A stretch of 64,000 nt of DNA, from NCBI GenBank assembly GCA_037442205.1, contig JBBIQS010000033.1:14703-78702 (forward strand), written 5' to 3'. Of the stretch, positions 7,212-15,230 are shown piece after piece. The notes below the pieces were generated by a model, which saw only the letters and a program-made list of their open reading frames with translations, was not told the DNA's origin and did no database searches. The translations under genes and the position numbers were made by a program. This DNA comes from JBBIQS01 sp037442205. Its GTDB lineage: Bacteria > Myxococcota > Myxococcia > Myxococcales > UBA5297. Position 1 is the stretch's first letter; the number at the start of each line of letters is the position of its first letter.

Positions 7212-9818
7212 ATGCAGCGATTCCTCCCATTCCTGGCGGCGGTGCTCGCACTCTCCTGGGGCCACGCCTGGGGAGCAGACTCGCTGACTGCGGCGGTCGC
7301 CACCGCTCCGGCGGAGAAGGCGACGGCCCCGGCGCAGGCGGACCCGGACGAGACAGCCAAGTCCGCGGAAACGCTGGGAAGTGCCTCTTCGGAAGCCTCC
7401 CCGGCCGAGAGCGGGCCCGGTCCCTCTGTCGCCGACCCGCCCACCGAAGGACGGGCCGAAGCGCCGATTTGCCAAGGGCCGGCTCCGGCCCCGGCGGCCG
7501 CCGCCCAACCCGCGGTGTCGTCGGCGCCCGCGTCCGCCGCGCTGGCGGTGTCTCCCGAGATCGCCCGCGGCGGCGAGGCCGCCTCCGCGAGCGAAACCTG
7601 GATCCGCTCTTCCTTCTTTCCCGCCGTCGACGCCCCGCCTCCGAGCGCGGCCAGCCCCGTGCTCACCGAGGCCGACCTCGCCTCCGCCCTTCGCGCCGAG
7701 CCGCTGGCCGGCGCCAGAAAACTCTTTGATTCCGGCCGCTTCGACGAGGTGATTGCGCAGCTCGGCGGCTCTTCGGCGCCCCAGGCGCGGTTCGTGCGGG
7801 CGATGGCGCTGCACCGCGCCGGCCGCGCCGCCGAGGCCGGGAAGGCCTTCGCCGAGGTGGCGCCGAGCTATCCGCCGCTGGCCGACCGCTGCCGGTTCCT
7901 GGCCGGGACCTCCTTCGAGGCCGCCGGGATGCCCGAGTCGGCTGCCAACGCCTACCGGCTCGTTTCCCCGACCGCGACCTCGTATCTGGAGTCGCAGCGC
8001 AGCCTCGCCCGGGTGCTGCAGCGAGTGGGCGATCTGCGCGGGGCGCTGGCGGTGTGGCGGCCGCTGTCGGAGCGCGTCACCCCGCCCTGGGGCCTGGACG
8101 TCGCCGGCGAGGCGCTCTTCGAGATCGGCCAGCTGGAGGAGCTGCTCGGCCATCCCAAGGAGGCGGCGGCGGCCTTCCTGCGCGCCTGGGCCGAGCACCC
8201 GGGGGCGCCGGGATCGGCGGCGGCGCTGTCTCGGGCCCGATCCCTGGGAGCCCAGCCGACCCTCGACCAGACCCTGTCGCGCGCCGAGAGGCTGCTCGAC
8301 CTCAACCAGAGCCGCTCCGCCGCCGAGATGGTGCGCTCGTTCGCCGAGGCCCCGCCGACTGCCGCCAGCGCCGAGCAGGTGTGCCTGGCCAAGTTCGTCC
8401 TGGGCAAGGCCTTCCGCAAGATGCGCCAGCACACCAAGGCGGTGGCGGTGCTAAAGACGGTCCTCTCGCAGTGCGAGCCGTCCGACACCTGGGCCCGGGC
8501 GGCCTTCGTCGCCGGAACCTCGGCCTCGTATCTCGATCCCGAGGAGTCGATCCGCGCCTACCTCGAGCTAGCGCAGCGGATGCCGGAGAGCCCGCTGGCC
8601 GACGACGCGCTCCTGGCTGCCGCCGAGCAGCTGCAGCGCAAGGGGCGGCTGGTGCAGGCCCGGATCGCCCTGCAGCGGCTGACCAAGCTCTACCCCGACG
8701 GCGATCAGCGCTCCGAGGCGCTGTTCCGCCTGTTCTGGCTCGACCGCGCCGAGGGCCGGCTCCCCCAGGCGCTCTCGGCGCTGGAGCGGCTGGGCCACTC
8801 GCTGTCGCCGATCGACGCCGACGCGCTGGAGCGCTCCCTCTACTGGCGAGGCCGGACGCTGCTCGACCTGCAGCGCGAGGCCGAGGCCCGGCGCGCCTTC
8901 GAGGCGCTGGCGATCGACCATCCGGCCAGCTACTACGCGCTGCTGGCCCGCTCGCGGCTGGCCGAGTTGGCTCCGCCGCAGGCCGCCGCCATCTCCGCCC
9001 GGCTGGCGACTCCGGCCTACGCCTCCCCCGAGCTCAAGCTCCCGCTGGCGCGGCTGGCGGCCGATCCCCGGCTGGCCTCGGCGATCGAGCTGTTGCGCCT
9101 GGGCTTTTCGGCCGAGGCCGCCGAGGAGCTGGCCGCCATCGACCGCGCCCCGCTGCGCGACAGCGCCGACTCGCTGCGGCTGATCGTGGCCCTGCTGGGG
9201 CGCACTGGCGACCAGCGGCTGGCCCACGCCGTGGCCCGCACCGAGCTGCGGCGCGACCTGGGGGCGGCCCCCAGCGCCGAGAACGCGCTGATGTGGCGGC
9301 TGGCCTATCCGCTGGCCTTCCGCGAGATCATCGAGCGCCACGCCAAGGACGCCGGGATCGACCCCGACCTGGTCCAGGCCCTGATCCGCGAGGAGAGCGC
9401 CCTCGACCCGCGGGTCCACTCCTGGGCCGGGGCGGTGGGGCTGTGCCAGCTGATGGTCCCCACTGCCCGCGAGCAGGCGGCCATGCTCAAGGCCGGCCGG
9501 GTCACCATCGATCGGCTCCACGAGCCGGACTTCAACGTGCGGCTGGGCACGCACTACCTGGCCCGCCTGGTGCGCCAGTTCAAGGGCAACGTCGCTCTCT
9601 CCCTGGCGGCCTACAACGCCGGCGGCGGAGCGGTCGGCAGCTGGATCAAGGCCCTGGACGGCCCGCGCGAGCTCGATGAATTCGTCGAGGACATCCCGGT
9701 GCTTGAGACGCGCAACTACGTCAAGCGTGTGCTCAAGTCGTACGCCGCCTACCAGCTGGTCTACGGGCGCGGCGGGCAGGAGCCTGGCATCGAGCGGCGG
9801 CTGGTGGCCACACGCTAG
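7212..9818 (+). CDS. Slt-type soluble lytic murein transglycosylase
   Basis: 868 residues. A signal peptide (about 1-22, ending HAWGA) is followed by an Ala/Pro-rich low-complexity region to about 150, a long superhelical TPR-like region (about 170-690), and a C-terminal Slt catalytic domain. The catalytic motif is LIREESALDP with the predicted acid at Glu728, followed by GLCQLMVPTA and AAYNAGGGAV, both family landmarks. The enzyme cleaves peptidoglycan glycan strands in the periplasm, forming 1,6-anhydro ends. GAGGAG precedes the ATG. The doughnut-plus-catalytic-domain architecture matches Slt70, but the protein is longer because of its disordered N-terminus. It is transcribed alone, divergently from the histidine kinase. 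Confidence 0.92.
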   Translation: MQRFLPFLAAVLALSWGHAWGADSLTAAVATAPAEKATAPAQADPDETAKSAETLGSASSEASPAESGPGPSVADPPTEGRAEAPICQGPAPAPAAAAQPAVSSAPASAALAVSPEIARGGEAASASETWIRSSFFPAVDAPPPSAASPVLTEADLASALRAEPLAGARKLFDSGRFDEVIAQLGGSSAPQARFVRAMALHRAGRAAEAGKAFAEVAPSYPPLADRCRFLAGTSFEAAGMPESAANAYRLVSPTATSYLESQRSLARVLQRVGDLRGALAVWRPLSERVTPPWGLDVAGEALFEIGQLEELLGHPKEAAAAFLRAWAEHPGAPGSAAALSRARSLGAQPTLDQTLSRAERLLDLNQSRSAAEMVRSFAEAPPTAASAEQVCLAKFVLGKAFRKMRQHTKAVAVLKTVLSQCEPSDTWARAAFVAGTSASYLDPEESIRAYLELAQRMPESPLADDALLAAAEQLQRKGRLVQARIALQRLTKLYPDGDQRSEALFRLFWLDRAEGRLPQALSALERLGHSLSPIDADALERSLYWRGRTLLDLQREAEARRAFEALAIDHPASYYALLARSRLAELAPPQAAAISARLATPAYASPELKLPLARLAADPRLASAIELLRLGFSAEAAEELAAIDRAPLRDSADSLRLIVALLGRTGDQRLAHAVARTELRRDLGAAPSAENALMWRLAYPLAFREIIERHAKDAGIDPDLVQALIREESALDPRVHSWAGAVGLCQLMVPTAREQAAMLKAGRVTIDRLHEPDFNVRLGTHYLARLVRQFKGNVALSLAAYNAGGGAVGSWIKALDGPRELDEFVEDIPVLETRNYVKRVLKSYAAYQLVYGRGGQEPGIERRLVATR

Positions 9819-9929
9819 AAGCGCCCGGATCGACTGCGAAAAGCCGATCCAGCCTCGACCTTCTTGCTCGCCCGCTTGCCAGACTGCCGCCTTGGCGGGC
9901 GGGGGGAATCGTAGCTTTCGAGCCCGTGC

Positions 9930-9935
9930 TATAGT
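9930..9935 (+). promoter_or_regulatory. candidate -10 element of the HNH-gene transcript
   Basis: TATAGT is a good -10 hexamer, lying 244 bases before the HNH start codon. No convincing -35 sits 16 or 17 bases upstream, so this rests on one element. If used, transcription would begin near 9942 and the transcript would carry the whole hairpin series annotated next. Confidence 0.4.
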
Positions 9936-9941
9936 TCACAC

Positions 9942-10165
9942 AAGGCGCCACCATGGAGGCTGAGACAGCCAGAGTGCGCGGGTTTGGAGCGCACGAGCCT
10001 ATTGCGGCGAGCCGTCAGCGTTCGCCCAGGTCGCCGACTTCGGTGTGTCCCCCGAAGTCGTACGGTGCCGAGTCCACTGAGCGGTCGCCCGCCTCGAAGG
10101 CCGTCTGCCGAGGCGGGAGAGGGCCGCAGCGCCCGGAGCTGTGCGCAGCTCCCCGGGCCGCAGGA
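9942..10165 (+). ncRNA. candidate structured RNA or long structured leader before the HNH gene
   Basis: The 361-base gap between the transglycosylase and HNH genes holds no convincing gene but several clean hairpins in series. GGCTG/CAGCC is at 9958-9970. GTGCGC/GCGCAC is at 9974-9994. A perfect nine-pair stem CGACTTCGG/CCGAAGTCG is at 10035-10060. A second perfect nine-pair stem CCCGCCTCG/CGAGGCGGG is at 10088-10117, with an outer GCGG/CCGC clamp at 10081-10084 and 10124-10127. An eleven-pair bulged stem lies at 10131-10158. This density exceeds what a plain leader needs. It lacks the conserved cores of RNase P RNA, tmRNA, SRP RNA and 6S RNA. No U-tract follows, so it is not a simple terminator. 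It could be a riboregulator of the HNH gene or a separate small RNA. Confidence 0.5.
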
Positions 10166-10179
10166 CTGGGAAGGCCGCC

Positions 10180-10779
10180 ATGCTGAACAGCAACGTGTTG
10201 GTGCTCAACCGGCTCTATCAACCGATCCACATCACCAGCGTGCGCCGGGCCTTCGCGCTGCTCTACCAGGGCATGGCCCGGGCGATCGACGCCGAGTACC
10301 GGCTGTTCGACTTCGAGAGCTGGGCCGAGCTGTCGGCCGAGCTGCACCGCGACTCGCTGGGGACGGTGGGCCGGCGGATCCGCATCCCGCGGGTGATCGT
10401 GCTCACCGCCTACGAGCACCTGCCCAAGGTGCGGGTGCGCTTCTCGCGCTTCAACATCTACGCCCGCGACGAGAACACCTGCCAGTACTGCTCCCGCACC
10501 CTGCCGCGCAGCGAGCTCAACCTGGACCACGTGGTGCCGCGCTCGCGCGGGGGGACCACCACCTGGGAGAACGTGGTCTGCTCCTGCGTGCCCTGCAACT
10601 TGAGGAAGGGCGGGCGCACGCCCCAGGAGGCGGGGATGAAGCTGATGAAGATGCCCACCCGCCCGCGCTGGACCCCGCTTCTCAGGGCCCCCCTGCGCAA
10701 GGCCACCTACCGCGAGTGGCTGCCGTTCTTGAGCCTGGCCGACGCCAGCTACTGGAACGTCGAGCTGCTCGACGACTGA
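10180..10779 (+). CDS. HNH endonuclease family protein
   Basis: 199 residues. The HNH module is at about 98-145: zinc cysteines C101/C104 and C136/C139 flank L-D116-H117-VVPRSRGG and the later N131. This is the beta-beta-alpha-metal fold with its catalytic His. The N-terminal 90 residues (LNRLYQPIHITSVRRAF and on) match a widespread stand-alone bacterial HNH family, not the IscB/IsrB nucleases. The start is the ATG at 10180 with GGGAAGG upstream; an in-frame ATG further upstream would run through the hairpin region and is unlikely. Followed seven bases later by a small zinc-ribbon gene. The family should nick or cut DNA; its cellular role is unknown. Confidence 0.88.
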   Translation: MLNSNVLVLNRLYQPIHITSVRRAFALLYQGMARAIDAEYRLFDFESWAELSAELHRDSLGTVGRRIRIPRVIVLTAYEHLPKVRVRFSRFNIYARDENTCQYCSRTLPRSELNLDHVVPRSRGGTTTWENVVCSCVPCNLRKGGRTPQEAGMKLMKMPTRPRWTPLLRAPLRKATYREWLPFLSLADASYWNVELLDD

Positions 10780-10785
10780 GGGCCG

Positions 10786-11094
10786 ATGCCCGAGCCGGCT
10801 CGACAGCGGCACTGCGAGCGCTGCGGCCGCGCCCTGGAAGACGGGGCGCTGCGCTACCGGGTGGAGATCCGCCTGACCGCCGACTTCGATGGCCTGCTCG
10901 GCACGCCCGGGGAAGGGGAAGGCAAGAGCCTGGAGGAGCAGCTGGCGGCCTGCGAGGGGATGTCCGAAGAGGAGCTGATGGCCGGGGTCCACCGGGCGCT
11001 GCTCTTTTTGGTCTGTCCGGCCTGCCGGAAGGCGATCGAGCGCGAGCCGCTTGGGGCGGGTTCCTTGAAGGGCGCGGGAGGGGTGGTACAGTAG
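10786..11094 (+). CDS. small zinc-ribbon-like protein
   Basis: 102 residues. Two CxxC pairs, C10/C13 (HCERCG) and C77/C80 (VCPACR), could form a zinc ribbon. Between them lies an acidic, Glu-rich helical stretch. It starts six bases after the HNH stop with GAGGG upstream, so it is very likely cotranscribed with the nuclease. The tail contains the promoter of the next gene. No known family is recognised; a nucleic-acid or protein adaptor role would fit the zinc pairs but is a guess. Confidence 0.75.
   Translation: MPEPARQRHCERCGRALEDGALRYRVEIRLTADFDGLLGTPGEGEGKSLEEQLAACEGMSEEELMAGVHRALLFLVCPACRKAIEREPLGAGSLKGAGGVVQ
11065..11092 (+). promoter_or_regulatory. predicted sigma-70-type promoter of the MinD-like gene
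   Basis: TTGAAG at 11065-11070 and TACAGT at 11087-11092 are separated by 16 bases. It lies inside the last codons of the zinc-ribbon gene and 55 bases before the MinD-like start. The same hexamer pair style and spacing precedes the tRNA and PilZ genes. Confidence 0.6.
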
Positions 11095-11146
11095 CGGCCG
11101 CCCTGCCGCAGGATGCTCCGGCGATTGGGCCCGACGAGGAGCTTCG

Positions 11147-12169
11147 TTGACCGCTTCCCGCCCAGGTAACCTGCCCGCCCAAGGGCCGGTTGGCACTCAC
11201 GCTTCCGGCTCCAGCGCCGCGGCCACGGCCGAGCGCAAGAGGCCTGCCCCCAGGGGCAAGCCCCGCGCCTGGCGGATCCTGGCCGTCGGGGGCGGCAAGG
11301 GCGGCATCGGCAAGAGCATGGTCTCCGGCAACCTGGGGATCGAGCTCGCCCGCCGCGGCAACCGGGTGGTGCTGATCGACGCCGACCTCGGCGGGGCCAA
11401 CCTCCACACCTGCCTCGGGGTGCCCGCCCCCAAAGTGACCCTGACCGACTTCCTGACCCACAAGGTGGCCCGGGTCGAGGACGTCATCGTCCCCACCGGG
11501 ATCGAGAACCTGGGGCTGGTGAGCGGGGCCTTCGATGCCCTGGACGTCGCCAATCCCAAGTACGCGCAGAAGCTAAAGCTTTTGCGCAACTTCCAGACCC
11601 TGGACGTCGACTACGCCATCCTCGATCTGGGGGCCGGCTCCAGCTACAACGTCCTCGACTTCTTCCTGATCGCCGACCACGGGATCCTGGTGCTGGTGCC
11701 CGAGCCCACCTCGATCGAGAACGGCTACCGGTTCATCAAGGCGGCCTTCTTCCGGCGGATGGCGAGCGTGCAGGCGGCCTACGGCATCGAGGCGCTGGTC
11801 CAGGACGCGATGAGCCGGCGGCAGGAGAACGGGATCAAGACCCCGTACGACGTGATCGTCGCGGTGAAGAAGCGCGACGAGCAGGCCGGGGCGAGCCTCG
11901 AGCGGGAGATGCGGCGCTTCCGCCCTCGGCTGGTGGTGAACCAGACGCGCTCGCCGGCCGACAAGCTGGTGGGCGAGGCGGTGGTCGGCGCCTGGCGCAA
12001 ATACTTCGGCCTGGAGATGGATTATCTGGGCGCCATCGGCTACGACGACGAGGTGTGGAAGGCGGTGCGCAAGCGCCGGCCGATCGTCCTCGAGCAGCCG
12101 GAGGCGCCGTCGGCGCGGGCGATCGCCGCCATCGCCGATCACATCGCGCGCCTGGATAGGGAGCCGTGA
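11147..12169 (+). CDS. MinD/ParA-family ATPase
   Basis: 340 residues from a TTG codon with GAGGAG five bases upstream. A roughly 40-residue basic, low-complexity N-terminus is followed by the deviant Walker A GGGKGGIGKS (Lys51 and Lys56), then DADLGGANLH and YAILDLGAGSS as switch motifs. This is the SIMIBI ParA/MinD fold, which binds ATP, dimerises and positions cargo at the membrane or nucleoid. The FlhG/MinD-like layout without a visible C-terminal amphipathic helix makes a polarity or placement role more likely than classical Min division control. The next gene encodes a J-like/HTH fusion 46 bases on, suggesting a common pathway. Cargo unknown. Confidence 0.88.
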   Translation: MTASRPGNLPAQGPVGTHASGSSAAATAERKRPAPRGKPRAWRILAVGGGKGGIGKSMVSGNLGIELARRGNRVVLIDADLGGANLHTCLGVPAPKVTLTDFLTHKVARVEDVIVPTGIENLGLVSGAFDALDVANPKYAQKLKLLRNFQTLDVDYAILDLGAGSSYNVLDFFLIADHGILVLVPEPTSIENGYRFIKAAFFRRMASVQAAYGIEALVQDAMSRRQENGIKTPYDVIVAVKKRDEQAGASLEREMRRFRPRLVVNQTRSPADKLVGEAVVGAWRKYFGLEMDYLGAIGYDDEVWKAVRKRRPIVLEQPEAPSARAIAAIADHIARLDREP

Positions 12170-12215
12170 GGGAGCGCGCCGCCGGCGGAGGCTGGCCGGG
12201 CGCGGCCGAGAGACC

Positions 12216-13769
12216 ATGAAGCCGTTGAGCGAGCAGAACTACTACGAGCTGCTCGAGGTGGCCCCCGACGCCACCCCGCAGGCGATCGAGAACGCCTTCG
12301 AGCGCGCCATGGCCTTCTACGGCCCCGGCTCGCTGGCCACCTACTCGCTGGCCGATCCCGCCGACGCCGCCAAGCTGGTGTCGCTGCTGGAAGAAGCCTA
12401 CCTGACCCTCTCCGACCCCGACCTGCGCCTGCAGTATGACGAGGACCTGCGCGCCCAGGCGGCGGCCTCGCCCCAGGCCCCAGCGTCGGCCCCGGCTCCG
12501 CTTCCGCCCCCGTCGACCGTGCTGCTCGCCCCGCCGGCGGTTCCCGCCAGCCGGCTGCCGGCCAATGCCCAGCTGGCGATGGGCCCGATCCTCGAAGCTG
12601 CACACCGCTATCCCTGGCCGGGCAGCCGCCCGGAGGACGAGGGCGCCGCGCCCGCTCCTGCCAGCGCTCCGCAAGCTTCGCCTGAGCCGGCGCCGCTCGC
12701 CGCAGCAGCGGTGATTGCTGCGGCTCCGGCCAAACCCGCGGTCGAGGAGCCAGTGCCGTCCGCGGTTTCTGCTGCGGCGGCGCCGGCCACAGCGGCGCCG
12801 TCGCGGCTCGAGTCGCCGGTTCCGGGCTGGGTCTCCGCTCCCGGGCCTCAGGCGCGGTCTGCCGCGGCGGAGGCTGTCCGCGAACCGGCTGCCGCTTCCC
12901 CGGCCTCGCCTGGTGCCGAAGCAGCTCCGCCCGCCCCGATTCCGAGCGTCCCCGAGCCGGCGCGTTCCCAGGCTGTGGCCGACAGCGCCCCGACGTCGCC
13001 CGCCGCTGAGCCGGCGGCGGCCTCGAACCAGGCGACTCCCGAATCGGCGCCGGTGCCTGAAGCTCCGGTCGCCCGCGCCCCGGCGTCGGATGCTCCCGTC
13101 GAAGCCGCCCCAGCGCCGCGCTCCGAGGCCCCGGTCGCCAGCGCCCAGCCGGCCGAGACGGTCGCCGCGGCGCCGGCCGCCCCTGAAATCGCCGCCCCGG
13201 CCAAGGATGCTCCGCCCAGCGCTCCAGCTGCCGATCCGGCCGCGGCCGAAGCCCCGGCTCCGAGTGCCGGAGCGGTCCGCGGGCCTGCCCAGCCGCCCGC
13301 CAGCGCTGCGCCCTCCGCCGAGCCCGTCCTGGCAGCCGCCGGCGCCGAGCTCGCCCGCCGGCCCGCGGCCGCAGCCGCCAGGGCAGGGGACAAACCCAAG
13401 CTCGAGAGCACCCCGGCCGAGGTCCGCCCGGCCGAGCCGCGCAACGACAGCCGGCCGCCCCCTCCCACGCCCATCGGCCGGCAGGGATCCAAGAACTTCG
13501 AGATCCCTCCCAGCGCCCCCTTCAACGGCGAGCTGCTGCGCCGCATCCGCGAGTCGCGCAACATCTCGCTGCGCGAGCTCTCCGACCGCACCAAGATCGC
13601 CTGCAGCCACCTGGAGAACATCGAGGCCGACCACTACAAGGCCCTGCCGGCGTCGGTCTACCTGCGCGGCTTCCTGATGCTCATCGCCCGCGAGCTCAAG
13701 CTCGACCCGCTCAAGGTCAGCAAGAGCTTCCTGGAGCTGGCTGCCGGCGCCAAGTCGGCCAAGCCCTAG
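12216..13769 (+). CDS. J-domain-like and RodZ-type HTH fusion protein with Ala/Pro-rich linker
   Basis: 517 residues in three parts. Residues 1-80 read like a DnaJ J-domain (NYYELLEVAPDATPQAIENAF, then EEAYLTLSDPDLRLQYDEDL), but the HPD loop required to stimulate DnaK is absent; FYGPGS sits there. Residues about 85-425 are a long Ala/Pro/Glu low-complexity linker. Residues about 430-510 are a Cro/RodZ-type helix-turn-helix (LLRRIRESRNISLRELSDRT, then YLRGFLMLIARELKLD). No transmembrane helix is visible, unlike RodZ. It follows the MinD-like gene and is probably in its operon. A scaffold or DNA-binding adaptor role is possible; chaperone stimulation is unlikely without HPD. Confidence 0.85.
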   Translation: MKPLSEQNYYELLEVAPDATPQAIENAFERAMAFYGPGSLATYSLADPADAAKLVSLLEEAYLTLSDPDLRLQYDEDLRAQAAASPQAPASAPAPLPPPSTVLLAPPAVPASRLPANAQLAMGPILEAAHRYPWPGSRPEDEGAAPAPASAPQASPEPAPLAAAAVIAAAPAKPAVEEPVPSAVSAAAAPATAAPSRLESPVPGWVSAPGPQARSAAAEAVREPAAASPASPGAEAAPPAPIPSVPEPARSQAVADSAPTSPAAEPAAASNQATPESAPVPEAPVARAPASDAPVEAAPAPRSEAPVASAQPAETVAAAPAAPEIAAPAKDAPPSAPAADPAAAEAPAPSAGAVRGPAQPPASAAPSAEPVLAAAGAELARRPAAAAARAGDKPKLESTPAEVRPAEPRNDSRPPPPTPIGRQGSKNFEIPPSAPFNGELLRRIRESRNISLRELSDRTKIACSHLENIEADHYKALPASVYLRGFLMLIARELKLDPLKVSKSFLELAAGAKSAKP

Positions 13770-13825
13770 CAATCTCAGGCGATTAGGCGAGGGTTCGCCC
13801 CCTCGAAAGGCGAGAAGCCGATTAA

Positions 13826-13854
13826 TTGACAGGCCCCGGGCACGCCCATAGCAT
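13826..13854 (+). promoter_or_regulatory. predicted strong sigma-70-type promoter
   Basis: Perfect TTGACA at 13826-13831, a 17-base spacer, and TAGCAT at 13849-13854. It is placed 47 bases before the 87-residue gene and would drive it and the downstream pseudouridine synthase gene. Confidence 0.7.
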
Positions 13855-13901
13855 CGGACCGGCTCGAGCGCTTTCGTTCGAGGCGCGCGGAGTGGCGAAG
13901 A

Positions 13902-14165
13902 ATGACCGACGAGGAGAAGGCCAAGGCGATTCGGCTGGCGCGTGCCATCGCGTCCGACATCTCCCTCTACAACGAGGCGAAGATCGTCCAGGGCATCGAG
14001 CGCGACAACCTCTTCGAGGTCCTCAGGGACGAGATCGAGGAGGGGCGCGAGCTCTACCGCAGCCGGGTCAGCGCCGAGATCTTCGGCAGCACCAACTTCT
14101 TCGACCGCGCCCTGGTCGACGTGGTCATCGCGCGCAAGGGCCACATCAAGTCCAAGATCTGGTAG
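13902..14165 (+). CDS. conserved-looking small acidic protein of unknown function
   Basis: 87 residues, mostly helical: a charged helix (EEKAKAIRLARAIASDISLY), an acidic middle, and a basic tail ending in KSKIW. No signal peptide, Cys or catalytic motif is seen. It has its own strong promoter and is followed three bases later by the RluA-type gene, so the two are probably cotranscribed. It superficially resembles a small ribosome- or polymerase-associated factor, but it does not match RpoZ. Function not recognised. Confidence 0.8.
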   Translation: MTDEEKAKAIRLARAIASDISLYNEAKIVQGIERDNLFEVLRDEIEEGRELYRSRVSAEIFGSTNFFDRALVDVVIARKGHIKSKIW

Positions 14166-14168
14166 CGC

Positions 14169-15119
14169 TTGCCCGCCCGCCAGCACACGGTTCCCCTCGA
14201 GGCGCGCGGTCGGCGCCTCGACGCATTTCTGGTCTCGGTCGAGCCAGAGCTGTCCCGCTCCCGGATCCAGGCGCTGATCGAGTCCGGGGAGATCCTCGTC
14301 GAGGGGCAGCCGGCCAAGCCTTCCCGCCTGCTCAAGGGCGGCGAACAGCTCACCGTCTCGGTCGAGCCTCCCCGGCCGGCGATCCCACAGCCGGAGCAGA
14401 TTCCCCTCAAGGTCCTGTTCGAGGACGCCCACCTGATCGTCGTCGACAAGCCGGCCGGGCTGGTGGTCCACCCGGGCGCCGGCAATCTCTCCGGCACCCT
14501 GGTCAACGCCCTGCTGGCCCACGTCCAGGATCTGGCGGGCATCGGCGGCGAGCTGCGGCCGGGCATCGTCCACCGCCTCGACAAAGACACCAGTGGCTGC
14601 CTGGTCGCCGCCAAGACGGAGCTGGCGCTGGCCCGGCTGCAGCGCGAGTTCAAGGCCCACGCGGTCAAGAAGGTCTACCTGGCCCTGGTCCACGGCGCGA
14701 CGCCGCCCTCCGGCCGCTTCGACACCCTCCACGGCCGCCACCCGACCGACCGGATGCGGTTCAGCGGCAAGGTGCAGGCCGGCCGCCGCGCCATCACCGA
14801 GTTCAGGACCGCCGAGTCCTTCCCGGGCGCCTCCCTGGTCGAGGTCTCGCTGCTCACCGGGCGCACCCACCAGATCCGCATGCACTTCGCCGAGGCCGGC
14901 CATCCGCTCCTCGGCGATCGGCTCTACGGCGGCGCCAAGCGGGAACAGCGGCTGCCCAGGGACTCCGCGGTCCGCCGCGCGGCAGACGCGCTGGGGCGGC
15001 AGGCGCTCCACGCCTGGAAGCTCTCCTTCGCTCATCCGGTCAGCGGGCAGCTCCTTAGCCTGGAGGCTCCGCTCACGCCTGATTTCTCTGCGGCTTTGGA
15101 GATTCTGCGGGCAGGGTAG
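14169..15119 (+). CDS. RluA-family 23S rRNA pseudouridine synthase (RluD-like)
   Basis: 316 residues from a TTG codon. An N-terminal S4-like RNA-binding domain (about 1-70, with LDAFLVSVEPELSRSRIQAL) precedes the catalytic domain. The signature GIVHRLDKDTSG places the catalytic Asp at 138, and TGRTHQIRMHF is the second conserved block. RluA-family enzymes isomerise uridine to pseudouridine in structured RNA; the S4 plus catalytic layout matches RluD, which modifies helix 69 of 23S rRNA. The TTG lies three bases after the previous stop with only a weak ribosome site, so coupling is likely. The exact target is inferred. Confidence 0.92.
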   Translation: MPARQHTVPLEARGRRLDAFLVSVEPELSRSRIQALIESGEILVEGQPAKPSRLLKGGEQLTVSVEPPRPAIPQPEQIPLKVLFEDAHLIVVDKPAGLVVHPGAGNLSGTLVNALLAHVQDLAGIGGELRPGIVHRLDKDTSGCLVAAKTELALARLQREFKAHAVKKVYLALVHGATPPSGRFDTLHGRHPTDRMRFSGKVQAGRRAITEFRTAESFPGASLVEVSLLTGRTHQIRMHFAEAGHPLLGDRLYGGAKREQRLPRDSAVRRAADALGRQALHAWKLSFAHPVSGQLLSLEAPLTPDFSAALEILRAG

Positions 15120-15230
15120 CTGGGCCGGCGACCGCTGGCGCCGCTCGGCGCCTTACCGCATCCGCGGCGACCGGCCCGTAGATCGCGCCGGCCGCTCGCT
15201 ATCGGTCACGGTTCATTCCGTCCCACGCCG

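Noticed and set aside
9942..10165. RNase P RNA, 6S RNA, tmRNA or HEARO-type RNA
   Set aside because: The conserved cores of these RNAs are missing, and the neighbouring HNH protein lacks IscB/IsrB architecture.
13902..14165. RNA polymerase omega subunit (rpoZ)
   Set aside because: The size fits, but the conserved RpoZ N-terminal motifs are absent.
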